From Paucimonas sp. (GTDB lineage: Bacteria > Pseudomonadota > Gammaproteobacteria > Pseudomonadales > Pseudomonadaceae), in assembly GCA_031253995.1 (NCBI GenBank), contig JAIRVG010000063.1, positions 1 to 64,000 on the forward strand: a stretch of DNA of 64,000 nucleotides. The letters run 5' to 3'. The stretch's first letter is position 1. Every line of letters begins with the position of its first letter. This document shows positions 17,631-29,085 of this stretch, in pieces. The notes below the pieces were generated by a model. The model made no database searches. It was given only the letters and a program-made list of their open reading frames with translations, and was not told where the DNA came from. A program made the position numbers and the translations under genes.

Positions 17631-18101
17631 TTAACGCATGACCGGCAGGCTAGTGGTGGACTTGATCTCCGAAAGCGCCACCGTCGAGTTGACCTCCTGG
17701 ATCCCCGGCACCAACGACAGCTTCTCGAAGAAAAACCGCTCGTAGGCCTCGATATCCGGGGTGACGATCCTCAGCAGAAAATCCACCGCCCCCATCAGCA
17801 CATAGCACTCCAGCACTTCCGGAAAACCGCGGATCGCCTCGGTGAACTCGGCGAAGTTGGAGCGTCCGTGGGCATTGAGCTTCACCTCGGCGAAGATCTG
17901 CGTGTTCAACCCGATCTTCTTGCGGTCCAGCAGGGTTACCTGGGCGCGGATCACCCCTTCCTCCTTGAGCCGCTGGATCCGCCGCCAGCACGGCGACTGC
18001 GACAGGCCGACCTTCTCGGCGATCTGCGCGCTGGACAGCGAAGCGTCGTCCTGCAGCAGGGCCAGAATGCGGCGGTCATAGGCGTCCAGCTCGCTTTGCA
18101 T
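17631..18101 (-). CDS. Lrp/AsnC-family transcriptional regulator
   Basis: A 156-residue Lrp-type regulator. An N-terminal winged helix-turn-helix (about 8-60, with AQIAEKVGLSQSPCWRRIQRLK) binds DNA and a C-terminal RAM/ACT-like domain (about 68-145) binds an amino acid and oligomerises. It is divergent from a small gene, and a perfect dyad lies 27-42 bases upstream of its ATG, a natural autoregulatory site. The effector is unknown; Lrp itself is an E. coli homologue, but other Lrp-type proteins fit equally well. Confidence 0.9.
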   Translation of the reverse strand: MQSELDAYDRRILALLQDDASLSSAQIAEKVGLSQSPCWRRIQRLKEEGVIRAQVTLLDRKKIGLNTQIFAEVKLNAHGRSNFAEFTEAIRGFPEVLECYVLMGAVDFLLRIVTPDIEAYERFFFEKLSLVPGIQEVNSTVALSEIKSTTSLPVMR

Positions 18102-18127
18102 GATTATTTCTCCTTATCGCCACCCGA

Positions 18128-18143
18128 CGAATTGAACAATTCG
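18128..18143. promoter_or_regulatory. Perfect dyad upstream of the Lrp-type gene
   Basis: CGAATTG-AA-CAATTCG is a perfect 16-base palindrome in the 126-base divergent gap, the size and AT-rich form expected of an Lrp/AsnC operator. Binding by the neighbour's product is inferred. Confidence 0.5.
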
Positions 18144-18227
18144 AAAAAATGCCATAGCACCCAATGATAGGAAAACAATCTCCGCTTCGCCGTGCAAAGA
18201 TTCCTGCACTGCTTTCGGAGATATCCC

Positions 18228-18584
18228 ATGACCGCACTCGAACGCCCTGACTACTTCGCCGCCCCACGCCTCTATGACGCCGACAATCTGGAGGGCGCGA
18301 GCAACAAGGTGCGCTACCACTACCAGCTGCAGGTCGAGCCGGACTCCGACAGCCTCTGCCGCATCCTCAACCTCTTCGCCCTGCAGTGCCTGCTGCCCTC
18401 CGGCGTGCAGATGCGCCAGCAGGCCGACCTGCTGCAGGTGGAGATCGCCATCGATGGCCTGAGCTGGCACCGTGCCCAGCTCATCGAACAGAAGATGCGC
18501 AACCTGATCTGTGTGTGCGAAGTGGTATTGCGCACCGCCCTGCTCTGCGCCGATGGTCACGGACAAACCCGGAAAAGCTTCTGA
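18228..18584 (+). CDS. Small protein of unknown function, divergent from Lrp-type gene
   Basis: A 118-residue soluble protein beginning MTALERPDYF. GGAG is 7 bases before this ATG; an open frame extends 36 bases upstream but has no ribosome site. I see no signal peptide or membrane span. The middle (about 25-100) alternates in a way compatible with a ferredoxin-like alpha/beta fold, but I recognise no family. Position suggests it is a target of the Lrp-type regulator. It ends 63 bases before the orphan ATPase gene. Confidence 0.7.
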   Translation: MTALERPDYFAAPRLYDADNLEGASNKVRYHYQLQVEPDSDSLCRILNLFALQCLLPSGVQMRQQADLLQVEIAIDGLSWHRAQLIEQKMRNLICVCEVVLRTALLCADGHGQTRKSF

Positions 18585-18647
18585 GCCGGCCTGTGGCGGC
18601 AGCGCGACTAGCCTTGGCAATCCCGCCATTGCACAAGGATGTCGCAC

Positions 18648-20294
18648 ATGGATCGCCACCTGGACCTGTTCCAGTTGCTGGACGCACTGATCGCCCAGCA
18701 CTGCATCACCCCTGCCTCGCGCCAGCGCTTCAGCCCCGAAGCGCTGGAAGCCCACCCCCTTGAAACCATCGCCCGCCAGCGCCTGGAAGACCTGCGCCAG
18801 CCTGGCCAGGTGTTCGACCTGGACCGCCTCTGCCAGTGGCTGGCAGAGCAGGCGGGCCAGCCCTTCCTGCGCCTCGACCCGCTGCACCTCGACCTGGCCG
18901 GCATGAGCGGCCTGATGTCCTCCGCCTTCGCCCGTCGCCACGGCATCCTCGCCGTGGCGCAGACGGCCGACAGCATCACCGTGGCCAGTGCCCAGCCCTG
19001 GGTACGCGGCTGGGAGGCGGACCTGGCGCAGGTCCTCAAGCGCAGGGTGATCCGGGTGCTCGCCAGCCCGTTGCAGATACGCCAGCTCAGCCAGGACATC
19101 TTCCGCCTGGCCCGCTCGGTCGACGGCGCCAGCCACCTGGACATGCCCCCGCCGGCCAGTGGCGACCTGGAGCAGTTGCTGGAGCTGGGCGACGGCCAGC
19201 ATGACGCCGACGACGCGCATATCGTCAGCATCGTCGACTGGCTGTTGCAGTACGCCTTCGAGCAGCGCGCCAGCGATATCCACCTCGAACCACGGCGTGA
19301 GCAGGGCCAGTTGCGCTTGCGCATCGACGGCGTGCTGCACGATGCCTATCCGTTCCCGCCGGCGGTGACCCTGGCCGTCACCAGCCGCCTGAAGCACCTC
19401 GGGCGGATGAACGTCGCGGAAAAGCGTCGTGCCCAGGATGGCCGGATCAAGACCCGTTCCCCCGCCGGGGAAGAGGTCGAGCTGCGCCTGTCGACCCTGC
19501 CGACGACCTTCGGCGAGAAGCTGGTGATGCGCATCTTCGATCCGCAGCTGGTGCAACTCGACTGCCGTGCCCTGGGCCTGGACGGCACGGCCCTGGCGCG
19601 CTGGCAGACGATGCTGCGCCGGCCCCACGGCATCATCCTGGTCACCGGGCCGACCGGGTCGGGCAAGACCAGCACCCTGTACAGCGCGCTCAAGCAGTTG
19701 GCCACGCCGCAGGTCAACGTGTGCACGCTGGAAGACCCGATCGAGAGGGTCGAGCCGGCGTTCAACCAGACCCAGGTCCAGCCGGCTATCGGCCTCGACT
19801 TCGCCAACGGCGTACGCGCCCTGCTGCGCCAGGACCCGGACATCATCATGGTCGGCGAGATACGCGACCTGGAAACCGCACAGGTGGCGATCCAGGCGGC
19901 GCTGACCGGGCATCTGGTGCTGTCCAGCCTGCATACCAACGATGCCTGTGGAGCGGTCGGGCGGTTGTTGGAGCTAGGGATTGCTCATTATTTGATCAAG
20001 GCGACGCTGGTGGGAGTGATGGCGCAGCGACTGGTGCGGGTGCTCTGTCCGGCGTGCAAGACGGGGGACGGATGCCGGGAATGCCGACAGACCGGGTACC
20101 GCGGGCGAACCGGGGTGTATGAGGTGCTGGAGGTTGAGGATGGGCTTCGGGCGTTGATCGGGGCAGAGTGTGATGTGCAGTTGCTGCGACAGAAGGCGCG
20201 GGAGCTGGGGATGGAGGGGCTGCGTGAAGCCGGACGGCGCAAGGTCGCCGCAGGCATCACCAGCATGGCCGAGATCGATCTGATCTGCGCATAA
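18648..20294 (+). CDS. Orphan GspE/PilB-type secretion ATPase
   Basis: A 548-residue type II secretion/type IV pilus ATPase. N-terminal domain (about 1-150), then the ATPase core: Walker A GPTGSGKT (334-341), Asp box and Walker B DPDIIMVGEIRD (396-407), His box LSSLHTND. A zinc motif follows as CPAC (467-470) and CREC (476-479) with only five residues between; usual GspE proteins have a loop of roughly 25-30. The start at 18648 has AAGG 9 bases upstream. No other secretion or pilus gene is nearby, so its partner machine lies elsewhere or is lost. Confidence 0.88.
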   Translation: MDRHLDLFQLLDALIAQHCITPASRQRFSPEALEAHPLETIARQRLEDLRQPGQVFDLDRLCQWLAEQAGQPFLRLDPLHLDLAGMSGLMSSAFARRHGILAVAQTADSITVASAQPWVRGWEADLAQVLKRRVIRVLASPLQIRQLSQDIFRLARSVDGASHLDMPPPASGDLEQLLELGDGQHDADDAHIVSIVDWLLQYAFEQRASDIHLEPRREQGQLRLRIDGVLHDAYPFPPAVTLAVTSRLKHLGRMNVAEKRRAQDGRIKTRSPAGEEVELRLSTLPTTFGEKLVMRIFDPQLVQLDCRALGLDGTALARWQTMLRRPHGIILVTGPTGSGKTSTLYSALKQLATPQVNVCTLEDPIERVEPAFNQTQVQPAIGLDFANGVRALLRQDPDIIMVGEIRDLETAQVAIQAALTGHLVLSSLHTNDACGAVGRLLELGIAHYLIKATLVGVMAQRLVRVLCPACKTGDGCRECRQTGYRGRTGVYEVLEVEDGLRALIGAECDVQLLRQKARELGMEGLREAGRRKVAAGITSMAEIDLICA

Positions 20295-20325
20295 CCTGTG
20301 GGAGCGGGTGAACCCGCTCCACAGG
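20295..20325. repeat. Palindromic repeat, GAGCGGGTGAACCCGCTC type
   Basis: CCTGTGGGAGCGGG-TGAA-CCCGCTCCACAGG with one bulged base, overlapping the stop region of the ATPase gene and lying between it and the convergent gcvP. Likely bidirectional terminator. Confidence 0.75.
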
Positions 20326-20344
20326 GGTCAGGCGTCATGAAGGC

Positions 20345-23218
<2,874 letters not shown>

Positions 23219-23319
23219 AGCGGCTCTCTCTTCCTAGACCAAGCCCCGATGGGTGTCGGGGCCATTAGAGTCTAGGAAGGGATTGCCGATTGCGTAGGAA
23301 AAATACGCAGGAGGGGGGC

Positions 23320-23703
23320 TTAGTCGCCGATGAGCGCCGTGTAGCCGTCGGCATCCAGCAGCTTGTCCAGCTCGGACTTGTCGGACGGCCTCAGCTTGAA
23401 GATCCAGGTTTCGTTGGGCTCTTCGTTCAGCAGCTCGGGGCTTGTGGTGAGGTCTTCGTTGACTTCGACGACTTCGCCACCGATCGGGGAATAGATGTCG
23501 GATGCAGCCTTCACCGATTCGACGACACCGGCGGCATCGCCCTGGCCGAAGACCGAGCCGACTTCCGGCAGTTCGACGAACACCACGTCACCCAGGGCTT
23601 GCTGGGCGTGGTCACTGATACCCACCGTGACCGTTCCGTCGGCTTCCAGCTTCGCCCATTCATGACTTTCGGCGTAGCGCCGATCAGCGGGGATATTGCT
23701 CAT
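23320..23703 (-). CDS. gcvH: Glycine cleavage system H protein
   Basis: A 127-residue lipoyl carrier. The lipoylated lysine is Lys65 in VESVKAASD. It shuttles the aminomethyl arm between GcvP, GcvT and lipoamide dehydrogenase. GAGG lies 11 bases before the ATG. It sits 48 bases after gcvT. Full length. Confidence 0.96.
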   Translation of the reverse strand: MSNIPADRRYAESHEWAKLEADGTVTVGISDHAQQALGDVVFVELPEVGSVFGQGDAAGVVESVKAASDIYSPIGGEVVEVNEDLTTSPELLNEEPNETWIFKLRPSDKSELDKLLDADGYTALIGD

Positions 23704-23751
23704 GGTTGTATTTTCCTCAACAGGTTAGCGGTCGGCCCGCCGGAATGGATG

Positions 23752-24834
23752 TCAGATCAGAATTCTGCCGTGGCGCACGAACGTCGGCTTGACCACGCGT
23801 ACGGGGTACCACTTGCCGCGGATTTCCACCTCGGCCCGGTCGGCGGTGGCCATCGGCACGCGCGCCAGCGCGATCGCCTTGCTCAGCGTAGGCGAGAAAC
23901 TACCACTGGTAATCTCTCCTTCGCCAACTTCCGCGACACGCACCACCTGGTGGGCACGCAGCACGCCGCGCTCTTCCAGCACCAGGCCCACCAGCCTGGA
24001 GATCACTCCGCGGCTTTTCTCGACTTCCAGCGCCCGGCGCCCGATGAAGTCGCGATCGGCGGGCTCCCAGGCGATGCTCCAGGCCAGGTTCGAGGTCAGG
24101 GGGGAGTGTTCTTCGTCGATATCGTTGCCGTACAGGTTCATCCCGGCTTCGAGACGCAGGGTGTCGCGGGCACCAAGGCCGCTGGGGGCGATGCCGGCAC
24201 CGACCAGGTCGTTGAAGAAGGCCGGGGCCTGCAGGGCCGGCAGGATGATTTCCAGGCCGTCCTCACCGGTGTAGCCGGTGCGGGCGATGAACCAGTCGCC
24301 TTCGAAGCGGCCTTCGAACGCTTTCAGTTCGCGAATCAGCGCGGCACGCGAGGCGCTGAGCAGCTCGGCGACCTTCTCCCGCGCCTGCGGGCCCTGGATG
24401 GCGAGGATCGCCAGTTCCGGACGCTCGCGGAACTGCACCTCGAAGCCGCTGCGATGCGCTTCGAGCCAGGCCAGGACCTTGTCCCGGGTACCCGCGTTGA
24501 CCACCATGCGGTAGCCATCGTCGAGGCGATAGACGATGAGATCGTCGACCACCCCGCCCTGTTCGTTGAGCAGGGTGCTGTAGAGGGCCTTGCCGCTCTC
24601 GTCGAGGCGGGCGACGTCGTTGGCCAGCAGGTGTCGCAGCCAGTGCGTGGCATCGACACCGGCGATATCGATGACGGTCATGTGCGAGACGTCGAAGACC
24701 CCGCAGTCGCGGCGCACCTGGTGGTGTTCCTCGACCTGCGAGCCGTAATGCAGGGGCATATCCCAACCGCCAAAATCGACCATCTTGGCGCCCAGCGCCA
24801 AGTGCAGGTCATACAGAGGCGTACGCTGTCCCAT
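23752..24834 (-). CDS. gcvT: Aminomethyltransferase, glycine cleavage T protein
   Basis: A 360-residue folate-dependent T protein that releases ammonia from the H-protein-bound intermediate and forms methylenetetrahydrofolate. Family marks include DVSHMT near residue 50 and GYTGEDGLEI near 190, with the C-terminal barrel domain to 360. AAGGAG lies 6 bases before the ATG. It is the promoter-proximal gene of the gcv operon; the 120 bases upstream hold no glycine-riboswitch core that I can see. Confidence 0.95.
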   Translation of the reverse strand: MGQRTPLYDLHLALGAKMVDFGGWDMPLHYGSQVEEHHQVRRDCGVFDVSHMTVIDIAGVDATHWLRHLLANDVARLDESGKALYSTLLNEQGGVVDDLIVYRLDDGYRMVVNAGTRDKVLAWLEAHRSGFEVQFRERPELAILAIQGPQAREKVAELLSASRAALIRELKAFEGRFEGDWFIARTGYTGEDGLEIILPALQAPAFFNDLVGAGIAPSGLGARDTLRLEAGMNLYGNDIDEEHSPLTSNLAWSIAWEPADRDFIGRRALEVEKSRGVISRLVGLVLEERGVLRAHQVVRVAEVGEGEITSGSFSPTLSKAIALARVPMATADRAEVEIRGKWYPVRVVKPTFVRHGRILI

Positions 24835-24954
24835 GGGTTTCTCCTTCCGGGCGTGGCGAAGCTACGGCTGACGGTAGCGTTCCGGCTACCCGGCCAGGGA
24901 CCGGCCGCAGCGAATGCCGCGCATTGTATCCGCAAGGAGGCCGGGTGGCATCCG

Positions 24955-26577
24955 TCAGTCACTCTGACCCGGATGGCGGGCAGAACGCCGGATCAAACCG
25001 ATGACCGGCAGCAGGCCGACCAGCACCAGGGTCAGGGCCGGCAGCGAGGCCCGCGCCCACTCGCCTTCGCTGGTCATCTCGAAGACCCGCACCGCCAGGG
25101 TGTCCCAGCCGAAGGGACGCATCAGCAGGGTCGCCGGCATTTCCTTGAGCACATCGACGAAGACCAGCAAGGCCGCGCTCAGCGCCCCGGGCACCAGCAG
25201 CGGGAGATACACCTTGAAAAACAATCCTGGCCCACTGACACCCAGGCTGCGTGCTGCTTCCGGCAGCGACGGACGAATCCGTCCGAGGCTGTTTTCCAGC
25301 GGTCCGTAGGCCACGGCGATGAAGCGCACCAGGTAGGCCAGCAGCAAGGCGGCCAGGCTGCCCAGCAACAGCGGCTTGCCGGCCCCGCCGAGCCAGCTGG
25401 ACAGCGGAATCACCAGTTCGCGGTCGAGATAACTGAATGCCAGCATGATCGCCACCGCCAGCACCGAGCCAGGCAGCGCGTAGCCGAGGTTGGCCAGGCT
25501 GACCCCGGCACGGATCGTCGGCGCCGAGGACTGGCGCCGGGCGAAGGCCAGCATCAGGGCCACGGCGACCGTGAGCAGCGCGGCCGCCGCGCCGAGGTAG
25601 AGGGTGTGCAGGATCAGGGCGCTGTAGCGTTCGTCGAGGTCGAAGCGGCCGCGCTGCCAGAACCACGCCAGCAATTGCAGCACCGGGACCACGAAGGCGC
25701 AGGCGAACACCAGCAGGCACCAGCCGCTGGCGGCGGCGGCCTTGATCCCGCGCAGGTGGTAAAGCGCCTTGCCTCGCGGGCGCTCGTTGCTGCTGCGCAC
25801 GGCGCCACGGGCGCGGCGTTCGCCGTAGAGCACCAGCATCACCGCGAGCAACAGCAGGCTGGCCAGCTGAGCGGCGCTGGACAGGCTGAAGAAGCCGTAC
25901 CAGGTCTTGTAGATGGCGGTGGTGAAGGTGTCGAAGTTGAACACCGAGACGGCGCCGAAGTCGGCCAGGGTTTCCATCAGCGCCAGGGCCAGGCCTGCGA
26001 GGATCGCCGGGCGCGCCATGGGCAGGCCGATGCGCCAGAAGGCCTGGAGCGGCGATTGCCCGAGCACCCGCGCCGCTTCCATCAGGCCCTTGCCCTGGGC
26101 GAGGAAAGCGTTGCGCGCCAACAGGTAGACGTAGGGGTAGAACACCAGCACCAGGACGATGATCACCCCGCCGGTGGAACGCACCCGCGGCAGGCGCATC
26201 GGCCCGAACCACTCGCGCAGCAGGGTCTGTACCGGCCCGGAGAAGTCCAGCAGGCCGACGAAGACGAAGGCCAGGACATAGGCGGGAATGGCGAAGGGCA
26301 GCATCAGCGCCCAGTCGAGCCAGCGCCGGCCGGGGAATTCGCAGAGGCTGGTGAGCCAGGCCAGGCTGACGCCGAGGATGGTCACGCCGACACCGACACC
26401 GAGCACCAGGGTCAGGGTGTTGCCCAGCAGGCGGCTCATCTGGGTATCGAGCAGGTGCGACCAGATCTGCATGTCGATGCTCTGCCAGGACAGCACGAGC
26501 ACGCTCAGGGGCAGCATCACCAGCGCAGCGATGGCGAAGACCAGGGGGTACCAGCGGCGTTGGGTGGGGCGGGACAA
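24955..26577 (-). CDS. Iron(III) ABC transporter permease (FbpB/SfuB family)
   Basis: A 540-residue fused permease with about twelve membrane segments and two EAA loops (MEAARVLGQSPLQAFWRI around 170 and PEAARSLGVSGPGLFFKV around 430). It carries iron released by the periplasmic binding protein encoded just upstream. The start is probably TTG at 26577; no ATG is available before the palindromic repeat, and GAGAT gives only a weak ribosome site. No ATPase gene adjoins it, as in the corresponding P. aeruginosa PA5216-PA5217 pair. Confidence 0.88.
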   Translation of the reverse strand: MSRPTQRRWYPLVFAIAALVMLPLSVLVLSWQSIDMQIWSHLLDTQMSRLLGNTLTLVLGVGVGVTILGVSLAWLTSLCEFPGRRWLDWALMLPFAIPAYVLAFVFVGLLDFSGPVQTLLREWFGPMRLPRVRSTGGVIIVLVLVFYPYVYLLARNAFLAQGKGLMEAARVLGQSPLQAFWRIGLPMARPAILAGLALALMETLADFGAVSVFNFDTFTTAIYKTWYGFFSLSSAAQLASLLLLAVMLVLYGERRARGAVRSSNERPRGKALYHLRGIKAAAASGWCLLVFACAFVVPVLQLLAWFWQRGRFDLDERYSALILHTLYLGAAAALLTVAVALMLAFARRQSSAPTIRAGVSLANLGYALPGSVLAVAIMLAFSYLDRELVIPLSSWLGGAGKPLLLGSLAALLLAYLVRFIAVAYGPLENSLGRIRPSLPEAARSLGVSGPGLFFKVYLPLLVPGALSAALLVFVDVLKEMPATLLMRPFGWDTLAVRVFEMTSEGEWARASLPALTLVLVGLLPVIGLIRRSARHPGQSD

Positions 26578-26607
26578 GGGGCGGGATCTCAGGGATGTGG
26601 TGTTTTT

Positions 26608-26682
26608 CAGGGCCCTATCGCTGGCAAGCCAGCTCCCACAGGGATTGTGGGAGCTGGCTTGCCAGCGATGAGGGCCTCAAGG
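26608..26682. repeat. Long palindromic repeat between binding protein and permease genes
   Basis: A near-perfect 24-base-pair stem (ATCGCTGGCAAGCCAGCTCC... at 26617-26640 against 26646-26669) with a GGGAT loop. It is the longest member of the GCTGGCAAGCCAGC repeat family seen here. Placed within the operon, it probably stabilises the upstream binding-protein mRNA and lowers permease expression. Confidence 0.8.
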
Positions 26683-26707
26683 ACCCGGCAAGAATAAGGG
26701 CTGAGCC

Positions 26708-27709
26708 TCAGTTCCAGCCAGCCCGATCCATCAAGCGAATCGCTTCAGCCTGGCGCTTGCCCGCCACTTCCACCGGCAGGCTGTCGGCCTTGAAGCTGCC
26801 CCAGGCCGCCACTTCCTCGGACGGAGCGACTTTCGGGTTGGCCGGGAATTCCTGGTTGATGCCGGCGAACATCTTCTGCGCCTCTTCACCGGTCATCCAT
26901 TCCACCAGCGCCTTGGCCGCTTCCGGGTGCGGCGCATGCTTGGTCAGGCCGATGCCGGACAGGTTGACGTGCACCCCGCGGTCACCCTGGTTAGGCCAGA
27001 ACAGCTTGACCGGCAGCTTCGGGTTGGCCTGGTGCAGGCGCCCGTAGTAGTAGGTGTTGACGATGCCGACATCGCACTGGCCGGCGGCGATGGCGTTGAT
27101 CACCGCGTTGTCGTCGGAGAACACGTCGGTGGACAGGTTGTTGACCCAGCCCTTGACCAGCTCTTCGGTCTTCGCCTCGCCATGGGTCTCGATCATGGTG
27201 GCGGTCAGCGACTGGTTGTAGACCTTCTTCGCCGTGCGCAGGCACAGGCGGCCTTCCCACTGCTTGTCGGCCAGGGCTTCGTAGGTGGTCAGTTCGGCAG
27301 GCTTGACCCGCTCGGTGGAGTAGACGATGGTCCGCGCGCGCAGGCTCAGGCCGGTCCAGTCATGGGAGGAAGCACGGTATTGCGGCGGGATGTTGGCGTC
27401 GATCACCGGGGACTTGATCGGCTGCAGGATGCCCATCTGCTCGGCCTGCCAGAGGTTGCCGGCGTCGACGGTGAGCAGCAGGTCGGCCACGCCGTTCTCG
27501 CCCTCGGCCTTGATCCGCTGCATCAGCGGGGCTTCCTTGTCGGTGATGAACTTGATCTTCACCCCGGTCTTGGCGGTGTAGGCGTCGAATACCGGCTTGA
27601 TCAGCTCGTCGATGCGCGAGGAGTACACCACCACTTCGTCCGCCGCCTGGGCAGCGCCGCCGAACAGGGAGAGGGTCAGTGCAGCGAGTAAATGCTTGCG
27701 TGGCGACAT
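26708..27709 (-). CDS. Periplasmic iron(III)-binding protein (FbpA/HitA family)
   Basis: A 333-residue binding protein with a signal peptide (cleavage after AAQAA, about residue 23) and the mature start DEVVVYSSRIDEL. The iron ligands are probably the paired tyrosines in NTYYYGRL (about residue 220), typical of FbpA-type ferric binding proteins. ATG at 27709 has GAGGAG 8 bases upstream; the frame is open a further 51 bases but without support. First gene of a two-gene unit with the permease; a dyad that could be an operator lies 31-55 bases upstream. Confidence 0.88.
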   Translation of the reverse strand: MSPRKHLLAALTLSLFGGAAQAADEVVVYSSRIDELIKPVFDAYTAKTGVKIKFITDKEAPLMQRIKAEGENGVADLLLTVDAGNLWQAEQMGILQPIKSPVIDANIPPQYRASSHDWTGLSLRARTIVYSTERVKPAELTTYEALADKQWEGRLCLRTAKKVYNQSLTATMIETHGEAKTEELVKGWVNNLSTDVFSDDNAVINAIAAGQCDVGIVNTYYYGRLHQANPKLPVKLFWPNQGDRGVHVNLSGIGLTKHAPHPEAAKALVEWMTGEEAQKMFAGINQEFPANPKVAPSEEVAAWGSFKADSLPVEVAGKRQAEAIRLMDRAGWN

Positions 27710-27739
27710 CGGTGGCGCTCCTCGGTATCGGAATGAGGC

Positions 27740-27764
27740 GCAAATGGTAGTTAATGTCATTTGC
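27740..27764. promoter_or_regulatory. Dyad upstream of the iron-binding protein gene
   Basis: GCAAATG-N11-CATTTGC, a perfect seven-base dyad in an AT-rich gap. Its AAATG.ca.T..CATTT character recalls a degenerate Fur box, but the dyad spans 25 rather than 19 bases, so the regulator is uncertain. Confidence 0.35.
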
Positions 27765-27826
27765 CATCACAAACCGAACGAGGAGCCGAGGAGTTACCAG
27801 ATGTTGCTGGATTTTTTTTCGGTGGA

Positions 27827-29050
27827 TCAGGCCTTGGCCAGTTCCGGCAGATCGCCACTCAGACCCAACGCCTGGCGCACGAACAGCGCCTTGGCCTCCG
27901 GCATCTGCTCGACCCATTTCAGGCCACTGTTGCGCAACCAGCGCAGCGGCAGCGGATCGGCCTGGAACAGGCGCTCGAAGCCTTCCATCGCCGCCATCAG
28001 CGCCAGGTTGTGCGGCATGCGCCGGCGCTCGAAGCGGCTCAGCACGCGCACATCGGCGAGGCGCTCGCCGCGCTCGTAGGCGGCCAGCAGCACTTCGGCA
28101 AGAACGGCGGCATCGAGGAAACCAAGATTGACGCCCTGCCCCGCCAGCGGGTGGATGGTGTGCGCGGCATCACCGATCAACGCCAGGCCCTCGGCCACGT
28201 AGCGCTTGGCGTGGCGCTGGCGCAGCGGCACGCAGAGCCGCGGGTCGGCCGCCAGCACTTGGCCCAGGCGGCCTTCGAAGGCACGTTCGAGCTCGGCGCA
28301 GAAGGCCTCGTCCGGCAGCGCCATCAGCCGTTCGGCCTGCTCCGGGGTGGTCGACCAGACGATCGAGCACCAGTCCTGCTTGCCATCACGCGACAGCGGC
28401 AGGAAGGCCAGCGGGCCCTCGTCGGTGAAGCGCTGCCAGGCCGTTGTCTGGTGGGGCCTGGCGCAGCGCACGCTGGTGACGATGGCGTGGTGCAGGTAAT
28501 CCCATTCACGGGTTTCACAGCCGGTCAGGCGACGCACCGCCGAGTTGGCGCCGTCGGCGGCGATCACCAGCGGCGCGCGCAGGTTGCGGCCGTCGGCGAG
28601 GGTCAGCAGCCACTCGTCACCAGAGCGGCGCATGCGTTCCAGGCGGGCGTTGGCCAGCAGGCCGATCTCGCTGTCGTGCAGGCGCTCCAGCAGGCCGTCC
28701 TGGACCACGCGGTTCTCGACGATGTGCCCCAAGGCCTCGGCGTGCACGCTGGCCGCGGAGAAGTGGATCTGGCCGGTGCCGCTGCCGTCCCAGACATGCA
28801 TGTCCGAGTAGGGGCTGGTCCGCCGCGCGCTGATGCCTTCCCAGGCGCCGAGGCGCTCAAGGATGCGCTGGCTGGCCGCCGACAGGGCGCTGACCCGCGG
28901 CTCGAACGGCGCGTCAGCGTCGAAGCGCTGCACCGACAGCGGGCTGCCGTCCAGCAGGAGGATTTCCAGGCCGCTGTGCTGCAAGGCCAGGGCCAGGGCG
29001 CTGCCGACCATACCGGCACCGACAATCAACAGATCCGCGCGCATGTCCAT
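27827..29050 (-). CDS. UbiH/UbiF/VisC-family FAD-dependent hydroxylase (UbiI-like)
   Basis: A 407-residue flavin monooxygenase of the ubiquinone-synthesis hydroxylase family. N-terminal FAD motif GAGMVGSALA (about 11-20), middle DG motif ADGANSAVRR (about 165), and GDAAHTIHPLAGQGVNLG (about 290) close the FAD site. It likely hydroxylates the ring of the polyprenylphenol, in the C5 (UbiI) role, at the inner membrane face. It follows ubiH by 35 bases. Exact regiochemistry is not decidable from sequence. Confidence 0.88.
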   Translation of the reverse strand: MDMRADLLIVGAGMVGSALALALQHSGLEILLLDGSPLSVQRFDADAPFEPRVSALSAASQRILERLGAWEGISARRTSPYSDMHVWDGSGTGQIHFSAASVHAEALGHIVENRVVQDGLLERLHDSEIGLLANARLERMRRSGDEWLLTLADGRNLRAPLVIAADGANSAVRRLTGCETREWDYLHHAIVTSVRCARPHQTTAWQRFTDEGPLAFLPLSRDGKQDWCSIVWSTTPEQAERLMALPDEAFCAELERAFEGRLGQVLAADPRLCVPLRQRHAKRYVAEGLALIGDAAHTIHPLAGQGVNLGFLDAAVLAEVLLAAYERGERLADVRVLSRFERRRMPHNLALMAAMEGFERLFQADPLPLRWLRNSGLKWVEQMPEAKALFVRQALGLSGDLPELAKA

Positions 29051-29085
29051 GCTTCAAGCCTGTTCCACGTGAAAGAAAGAAGGGG

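Noticed and set aside
24835..24954. Possible glycine riboswitch upstream of gcvT
   Set aside because: I looked for the tandem aptamer cores and saw none in the 120 bases; the gap is also short for one.
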